The notes under the pieces were generated by a model that worked only from the letters and a program-made list of their open reading frames with translations, did no database searches and was not told the DNA's origin. Below are positions 52,884 through 64,000 of a stretch of DNA of 64,000 nucleotides, in pieces. The stretch is taken from NCBI GenBank assembly GCA_934045075.1, contig OW203734.1:13638016-13702015 (forward strand), read 5' to 3'. This DNA is from Yponomeuta sedellus (Eukaryota > Arthropoda > Insecta > Lepidoptera > Yponomeutidae). Position numbers and translations under genes: made by a program. Each line of letters starts with the position of its first letter. Position 1 is the first letter of the stretch.

Positions 52884-53124
52884 ACATGGCTGAGGAACGT
52901 AACTATGGGACAGCTTCCGTCACCAACTCTCTCCAGTCGTTTCGATTATGCGTCAAATGTATGGCTGCTTCTAGGGTCCCTCCCGAAGCTTTAGTTATGG
53001 TGTCTGTCCAGCGCGTTGTAACTCGTCCTCTGCTTTGTTTTCCGTTCATACGACCGGTGATAATAACATATTCCAGGTTATCTGGCCCGCGTCAAACGGT
53101 ATGTCCGAAGAACTTCAGGATGCG
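52884..53124 (-). pseudogene. RTE-like LINE, C-terminal remnant
   Basis: On the minus strand 53124 downwards reads RILKFFGHTV, stop, RGPDNLEYVIITGRMNGKQS, RGR...TRWTDTITKAS, ..LEAAIHL, NDWRELVTEAV, stop. The same product, in a better state, is encoded at 56848-57090. The order FGH-x(n)-GKRSRGRP-x-RW-D-IT is typical of the end of lepidopteran RTE-like LINE proteins. Two stops and loss of everything upstream make it dead. The 87-codon plus-strand ORF is its shadow. Confidence 0.82.
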
Positions 53125-53149
53125 ATGTATCATAAACATACATGTATAA

Positions 53150-54078
53150 GCATATGATTATTATATATACAAATGTTATCCCCTGTTTTATATTAATATA
53201 CTCTTAATAGCTTCCCGTTGGACGAAAAGCGTGTAAAAAATCAGCTGTTCATTTTGGATTACGAGAAACTGAGAGTTAGCATTACACACGGGTTTGTTTA
53301 AAAAATATATGTCTGTCGAATACGAATGGTTTTCTACTTTTTTTTTGGGACATTGTATCAACATTATTAAGCTCCATTTTGCCCAAATTGACAAGGGCGA
53401 TTGGGGTGATCTGACAGCCATATTAAGGCTTGACAGATCCTTTTACTTAGTTCTCGTACTGTCTCCCTATTGACAAACTTCGGGAGGTCGCTTAAAACTT
53501 ATTGACAAACCGTCAAATTCATTATACTGTGTAAGCAGCCGGATAATTTTCCAGACGGACCTCTTGTTTCGGGTATTTTCAGTGCCTTAGTATTTTAAGT
53601 TTCCCCTCGTAATATAAATACAAACTCGAATTGTTTAAATAGCAGAATAAAGTAAAGGCCACGTTGTATTAGAATAGCGGACAACGTTCCCGTAACACAA
53701 AATGGCTTTTGCCTTGAGCGTGAAATTATATCTACGGGAATTAACTCCAATAAATTTGAATAAGAATACAGCTTCGTATTTAGCTTCGCTTTTATACCTT
53801 AATTTTTTATCGCAGAAATTTAATTAATTATTAATTAATACGTGGTTACATTACCAGTTTGAGGCAGTCGGATGTGTGTGATGGATGGAAATTACAGATT
53901 TCGCTAGCCGGGAAGATGGAAGGGGTAAGATAAACGAAAACAGATTTTCACGGTAAAATGCGTAGAGAAACGAATAGGTATTTAATTTCGAACGTATCAA
54001 TCAAACTGACAAGGAGCAACTATCTGTCACGTCTGACGTAAAAGATTTCATGAAGAATTCCATCCTGCATGGACTTCC
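53150..54078. other. No gene recognised
   Basis: A 77-codon minus-strand ORF (53421-53188) is unsupported. Confidence 0.4.
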
Positions 54079-54084
54079 ATCGTC

Positions 54085-54385
54085 ATCGTTAGGCTATACT
54101 AGTCCACTGCTAGACATAGCCCTCGTCTAATGTGCGCCATATCGCCCTGCCTTCAGCTTGCCGCATCCATCATCTTCTTCTTCAGGCTATATTAGTCCAC
54201 TGCTGGACATAGCCCTCCCCTAATGAGCGCCATAGCGCAAGGTTGTGCCACCATTGGGGGGTAGTGCCCATAATCCTCACGCTGGGCATGCGGGTTGGGG
54301 ATCTCAGTTTGGTGGAATTGTACTGCAGGGGGCGCTGCTGCCCACCCCCCGGTCCATCATCTGCCTGCAGTTTTTCGCAGATCGT
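54085..54385 (-). mobile_element. Two adjacent LINE-I 3' ends
   Basis: ctagtccactgctagacata at 54099 and ttagtccactgctggacata at 54190, both antisense. The second continues into the GC-rich block seen at 13106-13385 (gttgtgccaccattgggggg, ctgctgcccaccccccggtc). Confidence 0.72.
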
Positions 54386-54454
54386 CATACCACCTAGTGG
54401 ACTTGGACTATGCACTTGTGAAAATGTATGGATAATAACAGTAATAAGTTTCAC

Positions 54455-54650
54455 ACAACATAATCACTTGACCTGCTCACAAACTAGGATACTTTGTGCT
54501 ATGGTAACCTGGCAAGGACACGAAAAGGACAAGAAAACCCTAGGTCTCGGATGTTTACATGATTGTGATGTCGTTGTTTCTGGTTACCACGACACAGGGT
54601 ATCCTAATATGGGGCCAGAAGCAATGTATGTGCCTGTATGTAAATGCTAT
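54455..54650. mobile_element. Two SINE-S tails head to head
   Basis: 54455-54540 is antisense (cacaaactaggatactttgt, ggtaacctggcaaggacacg). 54555-54650 is sense (gatgtcgttgtttctggtta, cacagggtatcctaatatgg, gcctgtatgtaaatgc). Confidence 0.65.
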
Positions 54651-54654
54651 GTTA

Positions 54655-54710
54655 TAATATCTTGACAGCTTAGTCGGCCTGTCTTCCAGAAAAGACTCGT
54701 CAACTGAGCA
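54655..54710 (-). mobile_element. SINE G fragment
   Basis: tgacagcttagtcggcctgt matches the middle of family G. Confidence 0.5.
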
Positions 54711-56320
54711 CTGTTGTATTGAAAAAAGAACTTTTATGTTCACTTTTTGTACATTATCATATATACAATTATTAATAATAATAATAACTTTTTATTGTTC
54801 ACACAAATGCAAAAAACTTTTAAGGAGATAATATAGTGAATACCGCTTGAAGCAGCGAACCTGGCTTGTGTAAATCTTGGAGCTGAATCAATTATTAATT
54901 TAACACTGCTGTTAGAAACTCTGAATAAATGAGCAGAAAACTTCAATCGTTAGACATCAGGTACAGTGGGTCTTCTACAAGAAAAATAAGTAGACCTAGA
55001 TACGATGTATTTCATTTTCTTAATAAGGCCCACTATATCACTGCTAGTACTCATGACTAGGAAGAAAACATTTTCATGCAGTTGCCACTTTCCTGATTTA
55101 AACCAAACCAATTTTCAAATCTATACTTCTATCATAATACTAGATGTCCTGTTGTTTTGCTACATCAAGTCAACTACCTATGACCTATTTTCAGACCTAA
55201 TACGCAATAATATCATATAAAGCCATTTTGGAGATAACACACATAACACATCGTTTTATATATATTTACATACATTTCTATATATTTTATTATAAAGAGG
55301 AAATGTTCTTAAAGGTAAGTTTATATGTTTCTAAGTGTGTATGTAACGAGTAATATACGAAATAACTCATTCGATTTGAAAACTTCTTTCACCTGTATAT
55401 AGACTGGAATTTCAGAATGATTATGAGCTGTAGGCTATACGAATGAAATCAAGAGACTGCTTGTCTTTTACAAAATAACGAAACGGTCGCCGCTCGCCAA
55501 AATAACAAAGTGTTTGGAAATTCGTCAATTTTCTAGTCTTATTAATAGTTATCCATAAAGGTTTCAAGTCTTAAATATAACTCATCATAAAATAACCTCA
55601 CACCTGTTTCCCAGAGGTGTAGCCTGAGATCTGAGACTACCACTTGCAATGATTCTAATATATCGCCTTCCTATCATCAACATTATTCAGTCGTTGCATG
55701 CACTCACGCGGGTTTCAGGTAATTTCAAACCTTCTCATTTAATTAATGTACGATATAAGATGCAGTGGACTTCATAATATAGCCCAAAGAAGAAGCAAGA
55801 AGAAAAAGAAGCATCTCTTTCTTGCTGGTAATTTAGATAGAAATTTGTGATCAAATAAACCAGTAGTATACCGTTGTGAAACGTTTAATTGCAATAAGGT
55901 TTAATCATTCAGAATGAAGTGATAAAAGCAAATGAAGCCACGTAACGCCTTTTGGTGAGAAGTGATCTTAGTCTCTTTTTATACACTTGCACAACGCCCA
56001 CTCCACTGACGTACTCGCACACACATACAAGGGGCAACTCTTGGCAAAGGACCTAAATCTTACGCCCATGCCGGGTATATGAATGGTTGTTTACTCAAGA
56101 TGAACAATTTATTTATGTCTATGGGCACAAAGGGAGGATGGCCAGAAAAAATACGCCCGAATAGAGTTGTAGGAAGAATACTCGACACTTCACTCGATTG
56201 TCGTGAAATATTACTATGGTCTTCGTAAATTGTTTGCTCCGTGTAAGAGATGGGAGGGAATTTGACAACCAGTTTATAGATTGGACGCAGTAGAATGTAC
56301 TGTATATATTTTCATCTCGC
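54711..56320. other. No gene recognised
   Basis: About 1.6 kb, AT-rich. ORFs at 54740-54946 (minus) and 55005-55220 (plus) are unsupported. Confidence 0.4.
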
Positions 56321-56324
56321 CTAG

Positions 56325-56576
56325 AAACGTCCAACATAGGGCACAGCCTCTCTGAAAGAGAGAGAGAGAATATGGGCCTAGTTACCACCCGTGCCCTCCA
56401 CGGATTGGAAAATTCAAGCACTGAGGTATTTGAACACCTCAAACAATCAGGTTTCCTCAAGATGTTTTCCATAGCGAGTGGTATTGCAAGTCATTGGTAC
56501 ATACCCGTACTGAGAATCAAACCTGGGTCTCTCGACTCCTTTGTTCTACCCACTGGGCTACCGCTTATTAAAAAAC
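56325..56576 (-). mobile_element. SINE with tRNA-like head and J tail
   Basis: From aacatagggcacagcctctc (3' end, antisense) through agagagagagagaatatggg, 'cccgtgccctccacgg' and 'aggtttcctcaagatg' to the antisense head (actgagaatcaaacctgggt, ccactgggctaccgctt). The overlapping ORFs on both strands are accidental. Confidence 0.75.
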
Positions 56577-56841
56577 ATTTCAGTTTACAATTTGCAGGCA
56601 CTAATATATTATTTTGTGTTCGCCAGTGTTCCATAAAATCTGAAGGAAAACATCGTGCGGAAAGCATAGTGCCTGAGGCGTTCACATGTGTTACCGCGTG
56701 AAATCTCTGATTTACTGTTGCGTATTTCGAGTGAAACACACGGCTGCTATTAGCAAACTGATCTTTAATCTTAGACTTTAATCATAGGATGCGTATGTAT
56801 ACATAACAATCCCTCCCTTCAGTTATCAATTACCTATATGA

Positions 56842-57090
56842 ACTTACCAACGCACCCTGAAGTTCTTCGGACATACCGTCCGACGCGGGCCAGATAACCC
56901 GGAGTATGTTATTATCACCGGTCGAGCGAACGGGAAACGAAGCAGAGGACGACCACCACAGCGTTGGTCAGATATAATAACTAAAGCTTCGGGAAGGACC
57001 CTACAAGCAGCCATATATCTGGCGCGTGATAGAAACAAATGGAGAGAGCTGGTGGCGGAAGCTGCCCTTAATCACGTCCCTCAGCCATGA
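56842..57090 (+). pseudogene. RTE-like LINE, C-terminal remnant
   Basis: An open frame of about 82 codons starts after a stop at 56839-56841 and runs to the TGA at 57088-57090. It reads RTLKFFGHTVRRGPDNPEYV, IITGRANGKRSRGRPPQRWS, DIITKASGRTLQAAIYLARD and RNKWRELVAEAALNHVPQP, with no internal stop. It is the undamaged counterpart of 52884-53124. Upstream domains are missing, so the insertion is 5'-truncated. A tail rich in aagaag (57090-57120) follows. Confidence 0.87.
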
Positions 57091-57281
57091 AGAAACGACG
57101 AAGAAGAACAAGAAGAAATGAACTTAACTAATTGGAATATAATAGTACTTAAGTAGCCGCAGTCATAATTTAGAAAACAACACAATACTCCTCCCCGTAG
57201 TTTGTTTATCTGTAACTAGGTTTTTAAATTAGTACGAGGTAGGGCATGTGTGAATGACCGGGTTATAGATTTTTATCGAGA

Positions 57282-57318
57282 AAATAAACTTTACAAAAAT
57301 CTTTTGTAAAGTTTATTT
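57282..57318. repeat. 17-bp perfect hairpin
   Basis: aaataaactttacaaaa and ttttgtaaagtttattt around a 3-base loop. Confidence 0.85.
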
Positions 57319-58130
57319 AAATGCGTAATTATATTCTTGTACTATGTCCTAAATGTGTAGAGTCAGTTTGTTGTCCACCATCAGGGCGATGACAAAATTG
57401 ATAATCTTTATTCTTTGAGAGATGGTTTGTGACTGCAGTGGGAAATTTATAAGCTACTTATGAATTGTTATGTATTGCTTACAAGTATTTGTCACTTGAG
57501 ATCAATACGATGAAAATAAAAACTAAACTTTATTTCGTTTTATAAAACTTTTTATATTGAGTTCATCCTACTTCATATATAATCCCACCCAGAATTTAAA
57601 TATTCCTGTCGTTCACGTGTTAATATCAAAACATACCTTGAAACTATAAAACGCTGACAAAGGGCCGGCGTGTAACGAACCGAAACCAAACATAGAGATT
57701 CCAAAGCAAATGTTATGAGCAAACAAAAGCAGGCATTTTACGCTACGCATTACGAAAAAAAACCACTCTACAGGCAAAGGACATTCCAAAAGGTCACCGC
57801 AGAATAGCTGCGGACTACAGGGACGCCCGCGTTGTTTTGGACATCATTGCGTGCTGAGACCATCCCTAATACAAATTACTACACGGCCTACTCCCCACTC
57901 GTCTAGCAAAAATGACACTCAAAAATGGACATCATACTAACGGATCCGCTACGATACTCCGCGAAATATCACAGTAAAAAAAGACTCTTTTTAAATTATT
58001 TGTACGAAAGGCCGCAAAATATTACAGTAAAAAAAGACTTTGTTAATTATTTGTATTTATCTGTTGATAACTATTTGTACACTGTTGTTATCTTGTATAT
58101 TTGTACATCTACTTCCTTCTTCAATATATT
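57319..58130. other. No gene recognised; short duplication
   Basis: 57960-58060 holds two ~45-bp units (cacagtaaaaaaagactctt / tacagtaaaaaaagactttg, each followed by attatttgta). Confidence 0.45.
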
Positions 58131-58275
58131 AGTCCAGTCCATCCAAAGGTTGTCCGGTAGAGATCACTTTTAGTGATAAGGCCGCCTTCTGTACTCTTAG
58201 GTTAAGAAATATCTGTGTAGTTTCCATTTTTATGTACCTATACAATAAAGTTCTCTCTATCTATCTAATTATCTC
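58131..58275 (+). mobile_element. LINE 3' end
   Basis: catccaaaggttgtccggta, 'gatcacttttagtgataagg', ccgccttctgtac, and the tail acaataaagttctctctatc plus tatc repeats. The same family as 14427-14572. Confidence 0.8.
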
Positions 58276-58317
58276 TTTCTCATTTCTGTAAAGTATTTTA
58301 AGCAAATAAAAAAAAAA

Positions 58318-58555
58318 CTATTAGAGGCTAAAAATTCCACCCATGCCAGGGCTCGAACCCGCGACCTCTGGCTAACCGTACCAGCGCTCTCCCAACTGAG
58401 TTAATGGGCAAGTGCTGGAATCAGCGAAATTTCGAACCTCTGTACAATATTCTTTGTATTATTTACAGGCAGCGACATCTGGCTGAAGTAATTTGCATCA
58501 CTTGCAGCCCCGAGTACCTACTTTGCAGTTAGGTTTTACATCGGAATGATTTTAC
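58318..58555 (-). mobile_element. SINE C, long form
   Basis: Antisense head (ttccacccatgccagggctc, 'cccaactgagttaatggg') with the extended leader (gcagcgacatctggctgaag, 'cttgcagccccgagtaccta', ggttttacatcggaatgatt) as at 47684. A poly-A run (aaaaaaaaaact) sits at the left edge. Confidence 0.75.
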
Positions 58556-58811
58556 GCAAGCCTGTTTAAGGCAGCTCCTCAGGGAACGCCCAGTCGAAAA
58601 AAAACTTTACCAATACGTCTAGAAAACAGAAATCGGGATTTGATTTCAAATAAACTTATCAAGAAGATATTCTAATCTTGAGAATATTTTGTATGCAGAA
58701 TGCGAGGCTATAGTTAGATTTAAATTCTGTTAGTGTAAGTCATAAGCACGATAAAGCCTTGATTTTTGTCTTTTAAACCTATTGCCAAAGTTTTATTGTA
58801 ATCCGGCAATA

Positions 58812-59066
58812 AGACTAATGGCTGGTCCTACTGTCAGAAGTTCTCAAGCTGCCCTAAGACCTCTGACGTGACTTAACGACTGCTATCTGTTGAGGGCAGC
58901 CAGCACCAACTGCATAACGTGCCTTGAGAAGCACAGAATCGGTCGGAAAAATGCCACTAGCGTAAGTCATAGACGGTCACCCATCCATGCACTGGCCGTA
59001 CCCTATGTTGCTTAACCTTCGTAATAATTTAAGATCACTCAGGCAGCCTAGGCTACGATTCGAGCG
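58812..59066 (-). mobile_element. 5S-derived SINE (A2), lacking its 3' end
   Basis: Antisense body (ggctggtcctactgtcagaa) through the 5S-like head (cacccatccatgcactggcc, atgttgcttaaccttcg, 'cactcaggcagcctaggcta'). The 3' terminal block is absent. Confidence 0.75.
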
Positions 59067-59334
59067 GAAGTCAAGTTTTGATTGGCAAATCCTTTCACGA
59101 CAATGTCTTGCCAGTCATCTTTCTCCCACGTTTTGACAACTCACATCTTTGAGTTCAAACATACTAGCGTTTACTTGCCATGCGGTCAAATGACCGCATT
59201 CATAGATTGTGTACAAATGGACGAGAGCTCGCGAACGTGTTCAACGGGTTTTCATTTAATGCTACCGCACCCGTAGGAGATTGCGGGTAAACATCCGCAA
59301 GTGCGCTTAATCCCATGCTCAAAGAGATAAGATA
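59067..59334. other. Unassigned; short ORF
   Basis: A 64-codon plus-strand ORF (59082-59276) is not recognised. A near-palindrome, atgcggtca/tgaccgcat, lies at ~59180-59200. Confidence 0.35.
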
Positions 59335-59520
59335 AGAATATTTTTTATTGTACACCAGGAAAACATAAACATAAAATAACTACAAATATACAGTACAAAG
59401 AGCTAAAGTTCTGCGCTATAATAGGTAGATAGATAAATAGAGAACACTTTATTGCACAACCAGAAAAAAGAATACAACCATGATTTTTTAATAGCGTAAG
59501 TTCTGTGCTAAAAGTTTACA
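59335..59520 (-). mobile_element. LINE 3' tails (two)
   Basis: ttttttattgtacaccagga at ~59340 and gatagataaatagagaacac tttattgcac at ~59430, both antisense LINE tails. Confidence 0.6.
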
Positions 59521-60495
59521 TAGTTAGCTTTTGTATTTGATTTTTTACTTTGAACCAAGTTTATATTAAAATAAAACAAGTTTAATGTATGAATACGCTA
59601 TTTCGTGCCATTAAGTTGCAATTAAGTTGTCAAATATATTTGAAACTTTTATAAAAAAATTAGATAATTATTGAAATCAGGTGCAGCATCAAAGAAACAT
59701 TTTATAAAAAAGACTCGTAACTTTTGCTAGTCCAAATGACATTAAAAAATACCTGTGCTCTCTTTTAAGTTTGACGAAACCAATCATTATTTTGAATTGT
59801 TCCTTACAAATTGAACTTTAAAACCTTCAAGCTTTAAAAGTCAACTATTATACCAGTAGCTTTTTCAGAAAGTTGATTGCTTAATCCGAAAAAAGATGGA
59901 CGCAATTTTTTGCCTTGTAAAGAACAAGCCTAACTACAGGCCGTGCGTGCCTGAAACAGCCTTATTCTGAATATTTTAAGACAAGCTTTTGTTTGGGCTC
60001 GGGCCTAGTTTCGGTACCTAATAGTAGCCTTGAGAATTGTATGGTGCCCCAGTGAGTTGCCGGGTAATCCCATTTAAGGCATACAATAACAAGTTTAGGC
60101 TCTATTTCTAACCGACTTGAATAAAGGAGGAGGTTCTGAATCACCGGAATCTTTTATTTTTAACGTTTTATGTCTTTCTACCGTTATTCCTTGATCACTC
60201 GAGACCCTTGGACCTATTTGATTTTTTTTTGTTGTAAAGGGTGGTCCCAACAAGGCTCATGAAGTTATGCTCTGATGATGGACTCCAGAGAAATCGAGGA
60301 TTCTCTTCGAATTTTGAAAGTACACTTGTAGTAGATTTGAGCGATTTTTTTGTGACTTCTGCATTGGATCTCGGAAAACACATTTTAGTAGAGCCGTGGA
60401 CAAAATATCATGAATTTATGTTAAAATTATAACAGACTCAAAAACATTTTATTACTAAAAACACAGAAGTAGTTTAAAAGAAAATTAACTTTAAA
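59521..60495. other. No gene recognised
   Basis: 60108-60150 has taaccgacttgaataaagga and ggaggttc, the antisense of the motif at ~11870. ORFs at 60195-60432 on both strands are unsupported. Confidence 0.4.
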
Positions 60496-60500
60496 TTCGA

Positions 60501-60532
60501 GCTAGCACACAGGTACCTACCTGTGTGCTAGC
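60501..60532. repeat. 15-bp perfect inverted repeat
   Basis: gctagcacacaggta and tacctgtgtgctagc around two bases. Confidence 0.85.
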
Positions 60533-61298
60533 TTGTAGAAATATATTTTTGAGTCGGTGCCCAAAATGTATATGGTGGTGATGTTACTTTGAATTGGCTC
60601 CAAATTTTACTGCCACAATGCCTACGTGTATATACCTACTTTGAATTTAAAGCATATCTTGGTTTATATTATTCCTAAGTTTTTAGACCTGCGGTGTTTT
60701 GATGTCGGTTTTTTACTTTATTTAAAAAAAAATAAAACTAGCACTACAGAGCAACGGTCGCATTTGTGAAAACGTAATTGCTCTACGGCACTTTCAATAA
60801 TATGTGGTCACGTGGTTTTCTTCATCTGAGGGTTGTTTTAAGGAATCGTGTTTTTATAGAGAACACGGTAAAGAAATAAATGTATCTATTTAGAAGGTAT
60901 CTCTTCAGAGCGGATTCAGGATTTTTTTTTGTCAAGCAACTAACAGACGTAAACTTACTAACAAACGTAAACCCTTGAAACTGTTGAAGTAGAAGTAGAA
61001 AAGAAAAAAATGGCACTAATACAGTTATTACCAATTCGCAATGGGCACGCGTGGTAAATACGCTCATTCTCTGTCTCTGAGAGAAAGCCAAAGGCCCTCC
61101 AAGACGTATTCTTAATCTAACAGGAACTCAGGTAATCATAACCTATGATCTGTCTCCGCGAAAAGTCCTGCACCCTCCAGTAGGACGTATATAAAAACTA
61201 ACAGGAACTCACAACTATTTAATACTTCTGTCTATGTAATGCCTGATCATCCTTAGATTGCATAAAAAAATTTATGTTATTTAAAAATTATGTAATCA
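60533..61298. other. No gene recognised
   Basis: An 89-codon minus-strand ORF (61091-60822) is unsupported. 61070-61090 has a ctctgtctctgagagaaagc J-tail-like phrase. Confidence 0.4.
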
Positions 61299-61300
61299 AT

Positions 61301-61515
61301 CGTTACTTTGCGGAAATCCATAATAGCATTAAAATGTGAAAATAACTTCGCTGTATTCCGCCTAAAATACCACGAGCACCATGCGGTTAAAAACCTATTA
61401 AAATTGTCCTTAGCACGGGTTAGTGCATTAAAAAGAATAAAACCATGCGGTGCATTAACCAACCGCATGGTGGCTGTGGGATTTTTGGTGGAATTTAGCA
61501 AATTATTTTTTACAT
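61301..61515. mobile_element. Foldback element (family F), copy 3, with SINE C tail at its centre
   Basis: Starts cgttactttgcggaaatcca. Left arm 61328-61388 (aaatgtgaaaataacttcgc ... caccatgcggt) and right arm ~61441-61515 (ccgcatggtggctgtgggat ... tacattttaatg) are inverted repeats with about 20% differences. Between them is a 54-bp SINE C remnant (taaaaacctattaaaattgt ... gcattaaaaagaataaa) flanked by accatgcggt on both sides. Confidence 0.8.
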
Positions 61516-61737
61516 TTTAATGAAATTATGTGCTGTCGACTGCAGTAGGCAGCTCAGCATTTTATGAATAATTTTATGCTGAGACTGGCCAGTTTTTGAC
61601 TACTTTGTGTTTCTAAGCTTCAGCTATTTGTAAAAATGTGTTCTGTGATCTACTACTTGGACTAGGTCTGTCAGTTTTAGAATATACCTCAGCTACTATC
61701 GGATAGAATCGGATATATTCGTATTATAGAAATATAT

Positions 61738-61772
61738 AAAAAAGTTATGTAATAGAAATTACATAACTTTTC
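61738..61772. repeat. Short hairpin
   Basis: aaaagttatgtaat and attacataactttt around four bases. Confidence 0.75.
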
Positions 61773-62235
61773 AAAATAGTAAAGAAAAGTTTAAAAAAAT
61801 AGAGCAGGAAGTAGTCACTCGTGTGCTTTCGGCGGAACCGAAACCGAAGCCTACTCTTGAGCCCGAAGTATATTCTAAAAGCTAACAGACTGTACCTACT
61901 GTTTGGAATTCTCTATATTTTAACACCTCAGACACTCAGATTTCCTCAGAATATTTTGCTTCTTAGTTAGCGAGTGGTATTACTACTATTCTTTTTACGC
62001 CTAGAATATTCCCATATTCTTGGGTTAAATTCATAATTGTTCACTGTCACAAATGATCAGATATTTTTAAGGCGATATTCAAACAGTTTTTGTTTAAATG
62101 CAGCTCTAGCTGCAATTTGCACCATTCTAGTTAACGGTGTAAGTTAAGCTAACAATGGTCGGACAACACCGTTACAGCATTCTGCTTTGCTAATGCTATG
62201 TGTGACTTTAGTCTCATTCTGAAATACGATATACA
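61773..62235. other. No gene recognised
   Basis: 61920-61985 has a weak match to the SINE-B/J body (cagatttcctcagaatattt, 'agcgagtggtatta'). Confidence 0.35.
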
Positions 62236-62237
62236 AA

Positions 62238-62600
62238 TGCCTCGTTGGCCTAGGGGTAACACGTCTGATTACCATACAGGAGTTCTGTGGGCCGCTGTAC
62301 ATTTGAACAAATTGCACAAAAATTTAATTATAAACTTCGTTGGTGCACTAGAAGACAAGAGAAAATATAAACTCATGCGCTTGACTTGAAGGTTTTATTT
62401 GAAGTAAGTTTGACAGCTGTCACTGGACAGACAATGTACGTTTATAAAGCTATAATAAAATATACAGGGAGGAATGGAAGACAAAAGGGGAGGCCTTAGG
62501 AGGGAGGTCTGGGTGTATTTCCATATTTGTGATGTCCTTGCCTGGTTACTATAGCACAGGGTATCTTAGTTTGGGACCAGGGCAAGTGATTGTAAACATT
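62238..62600 (+). mobile_element. SINE family S, split
   Basis: The head (tgcctcgttggcctaggggt, 'acacgtctgattaccatac') ends near 62290. The body resumes at ~62508 (gtctgggtgtatttccatat, 'ccttgcctggttactatag', acagggtatcttagtttggg, caagtgattgt). About 215 bp of unassigned sequence separates them. Confidence 0.65.
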
Positions 62601-63034
62601 ACCCTCACTTTTGACACTACACAATAGTAATACCGGAAGTTAATTTAGTATTGTTACATAGTTTATTGGTATACTTAGCCGATTGCGGATCACCTTAAGG
62701 TTTGTTCTTCCCTGCAACGCCTAGATGCACTCGAATAGTGTTGCTCATAAAACAAATGGTTTTTGGAGGTCAACGAAAACTTAAAAAAAGCCCAGGGGCC
62801 GGGACCAGATAAAATCATCACGTGCAAGCTGCAAGCGAAAATGTTTCAAAATTGATGCACCGCAACTCTAGCATCACTACATTGTATCACATAAGTAGTT
62901 ATGACAACCAGTGTCGTTCAATTCAGTTCGTCTTCTTGCTCTCGGCAACGTTGCAAACTTGTGCAAAAGCTGTCTGTATTTCCCATAGTTAACTGTGCAT
63001 TCAAAATGCGGTCTTCAAATAATTACATCCAACA
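62601..63034. other. No gene recognised
   Basis: Leads into the tandem array. The last ~40 bases before 63035 (cccatagttaactgtgc, aataattacatccaac) resemble a decayed unit. Confidence 0.4.
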
Positions 63035-63840
63035 ACGTAACGCCTCAAACGTCTCAAAAAAGTCAACCGATTTTTGTGAATGATCATTATATCCTACAAC
63101 AACGTAACAATGGCAAGCGCCTCAAAAAGGTTAACCGAGTTTGGCGAATAATCTTTTTTTCCTGCAAAAACGTAACAAGTGCAAGCGTCTCAGAAAGGTT
63201 AACCGAGTTTAGTGAATGATAATTTGGTACTACAATAACGTAACAAGTCTAAGCGTCTCAAAAAAGTTAACCGAGTTTGGTGAATAATCATTATGTCTTA
63301 CAACGACGTAACAAGTGCAAGCGCCTCAAAAAGGTTAACCGAGTTTGGCGAATATTTTTTTTCCTACAAAAACGTAACAAGTGCAAGCGTCTCAGAAAGG
63401 TTAACAGAGTTTGGTGAATGATAATTATGTCCTACAATAACGTAACAAGTCTAAGCGTCCCAAAAAAATTTACCGAGTTTGGTGAATAATCATTATGTCC
63501 TACAAAAACGTAACAAGTGTAAGCGCCTCAAAAAGGTTAACCGAGTTTGGTGAATAATCATTATGTCCTATATCAACGTAACAAGTCTAAGCGTCCCAAA
63601 AAAGTTAACTGAGTTTGGTGAATGATCATTATGTCCTACAACAACGTAACAAGTCTAAGCGTCCCAAAAACGTTAACCGAGTTTGGTGAATAATCATTAT
63701 GTCCTACAACAACGTAACAAGTGCAAGCGCCTCAAAAAGGTTAACCGAGTTTGGTGAATAATCATTATGTCCTACAACAACGTAACAAGTGCAAACGCCT
63801 CAAAAAGGTTAACTGAGTTTGGTGAATAATCATTATGTCC
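63035..63840 (+). repeat. Tandem array, 12 units of 66-68 bp
   Basis: acgtaac starts units at 63035, 63102, 63170, 63238, 63306, 63372, 63440, 63508, 63576, 63644, 63712 and 63780. Each has 'caagtgcaagcgcctc' or 'caagtctaagcgtccc', then aaaaaggttaaccgagtttg and 'gtgaataatcattatgtcct'. Two unit types are recognisable. The array ends inside the window at 63840. Two ORFs through it are accidental. Confidence 0.93.
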
Positions 63841-64000
63841 CTAAAACGTGGCAAGGCATTCAGCTACGTCACGGAGCCTGTACAAAGCGTTTTAATTAAG
63901 CGGGTGAGATGTCGATTTTGTACGCAACTGCTAATGACTGTGTTTGTCACTGAGTTTTAATTCAAACTAAGTTTGAGGTGGGTAGGTTTTTATACCACAA
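63841..64000. other. No gene recognised
   Basis: Short flank after the array. Confidence 0.4.

Noticed and set aside
62901..63219. Two small ORFs in the tandem array
   Set aside because: They follow the repeat period and are not conserved from unit to unit because unit lengths vary between 66 and 68.

Overview
This window is eukaryotic, repeat-dense, non-coding DNA, most likely from a moth or butterfly (Lepidoptera). The case rests on repeat signatures I recognise from lepidopteran genomes. They include LINE 3' ends with the box ggttgtctggaagagatcg followed by an aataaag...ctatctatc tail, the gaagtcggttaaaa motif, the 'agtccactgctggacatag' LINE tail, and tRNA-headed SINEs ending in an 'acagggtatcctagtttggg' block. 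There are no bacterial operons, rRNA genes, confident tRNA genes or CRISPR arrays. I do not name a species.

No intact host protein-coding gene is supported. Coding remnants are mobile: a non-LTR reverse transcriptase C-terminus (34.9-35.4 kb, minus), two RTE-like LINE C-termini (52.9-53.1 kb minus; 56.85-57.09 kb plus) and a frameshifted DDE transposase C-terminus (32.65-32.97 kb). Three places could belong to host genes: a set of phase-compatible splice signals and a polyadenylation signal on the minus strand at 8.0-9.75 kb, a CpG-rich CCAAT-box promoter with a splice donor at 50.1-50.36 kb, and a TATA-containing segment with a 16-codon ORF at 36.15-36.3 kb.

Layout. 0-7 kb: SINEs of several families, some nested, plus a foldback array at 3.0-3.9 kb. 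7.4-10 kb: a TA-flanked MITE and the candidate spliced gene. 11-16.8 kb: foldback element, palindromic MITEs, SINEs and LINE tails. 17-29 kb: long stretches without recognisable content, broken by MITEs and SINEs. 29-35 kb: the most layered region, where a 5S-derived SINE repeat was split by a tRNA-headed SINE, itself split by a 2603-bp hAT-like element (11-bp inverted ends, 8-bp target duplication) that carries a SINE, a transposase remnant and a perfect 202-bp inverted repeat. 35-50 kb: scattered SINEs and MITEs. 51.3-52.1 kb: an 11-unit 71-bp tandem array. 52-62 kb: LINE and SINE remnants. 63.0-63.84 kb: a 12-unit 68-bp tandem array.

The main biological theme is retroposon biology. The most abundant family (about 16 copies) has a 5' region that reads as 5S rRNA, including its internal promoter boxes, in two subfamilies. 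A second family, with a tRNA-like head, repeatedly has its head inverted relative to its tail at the same internal T-run, the pattern expected of twin priming. Target-site duplications can be read for many insertions, so their relative order can be inferred.
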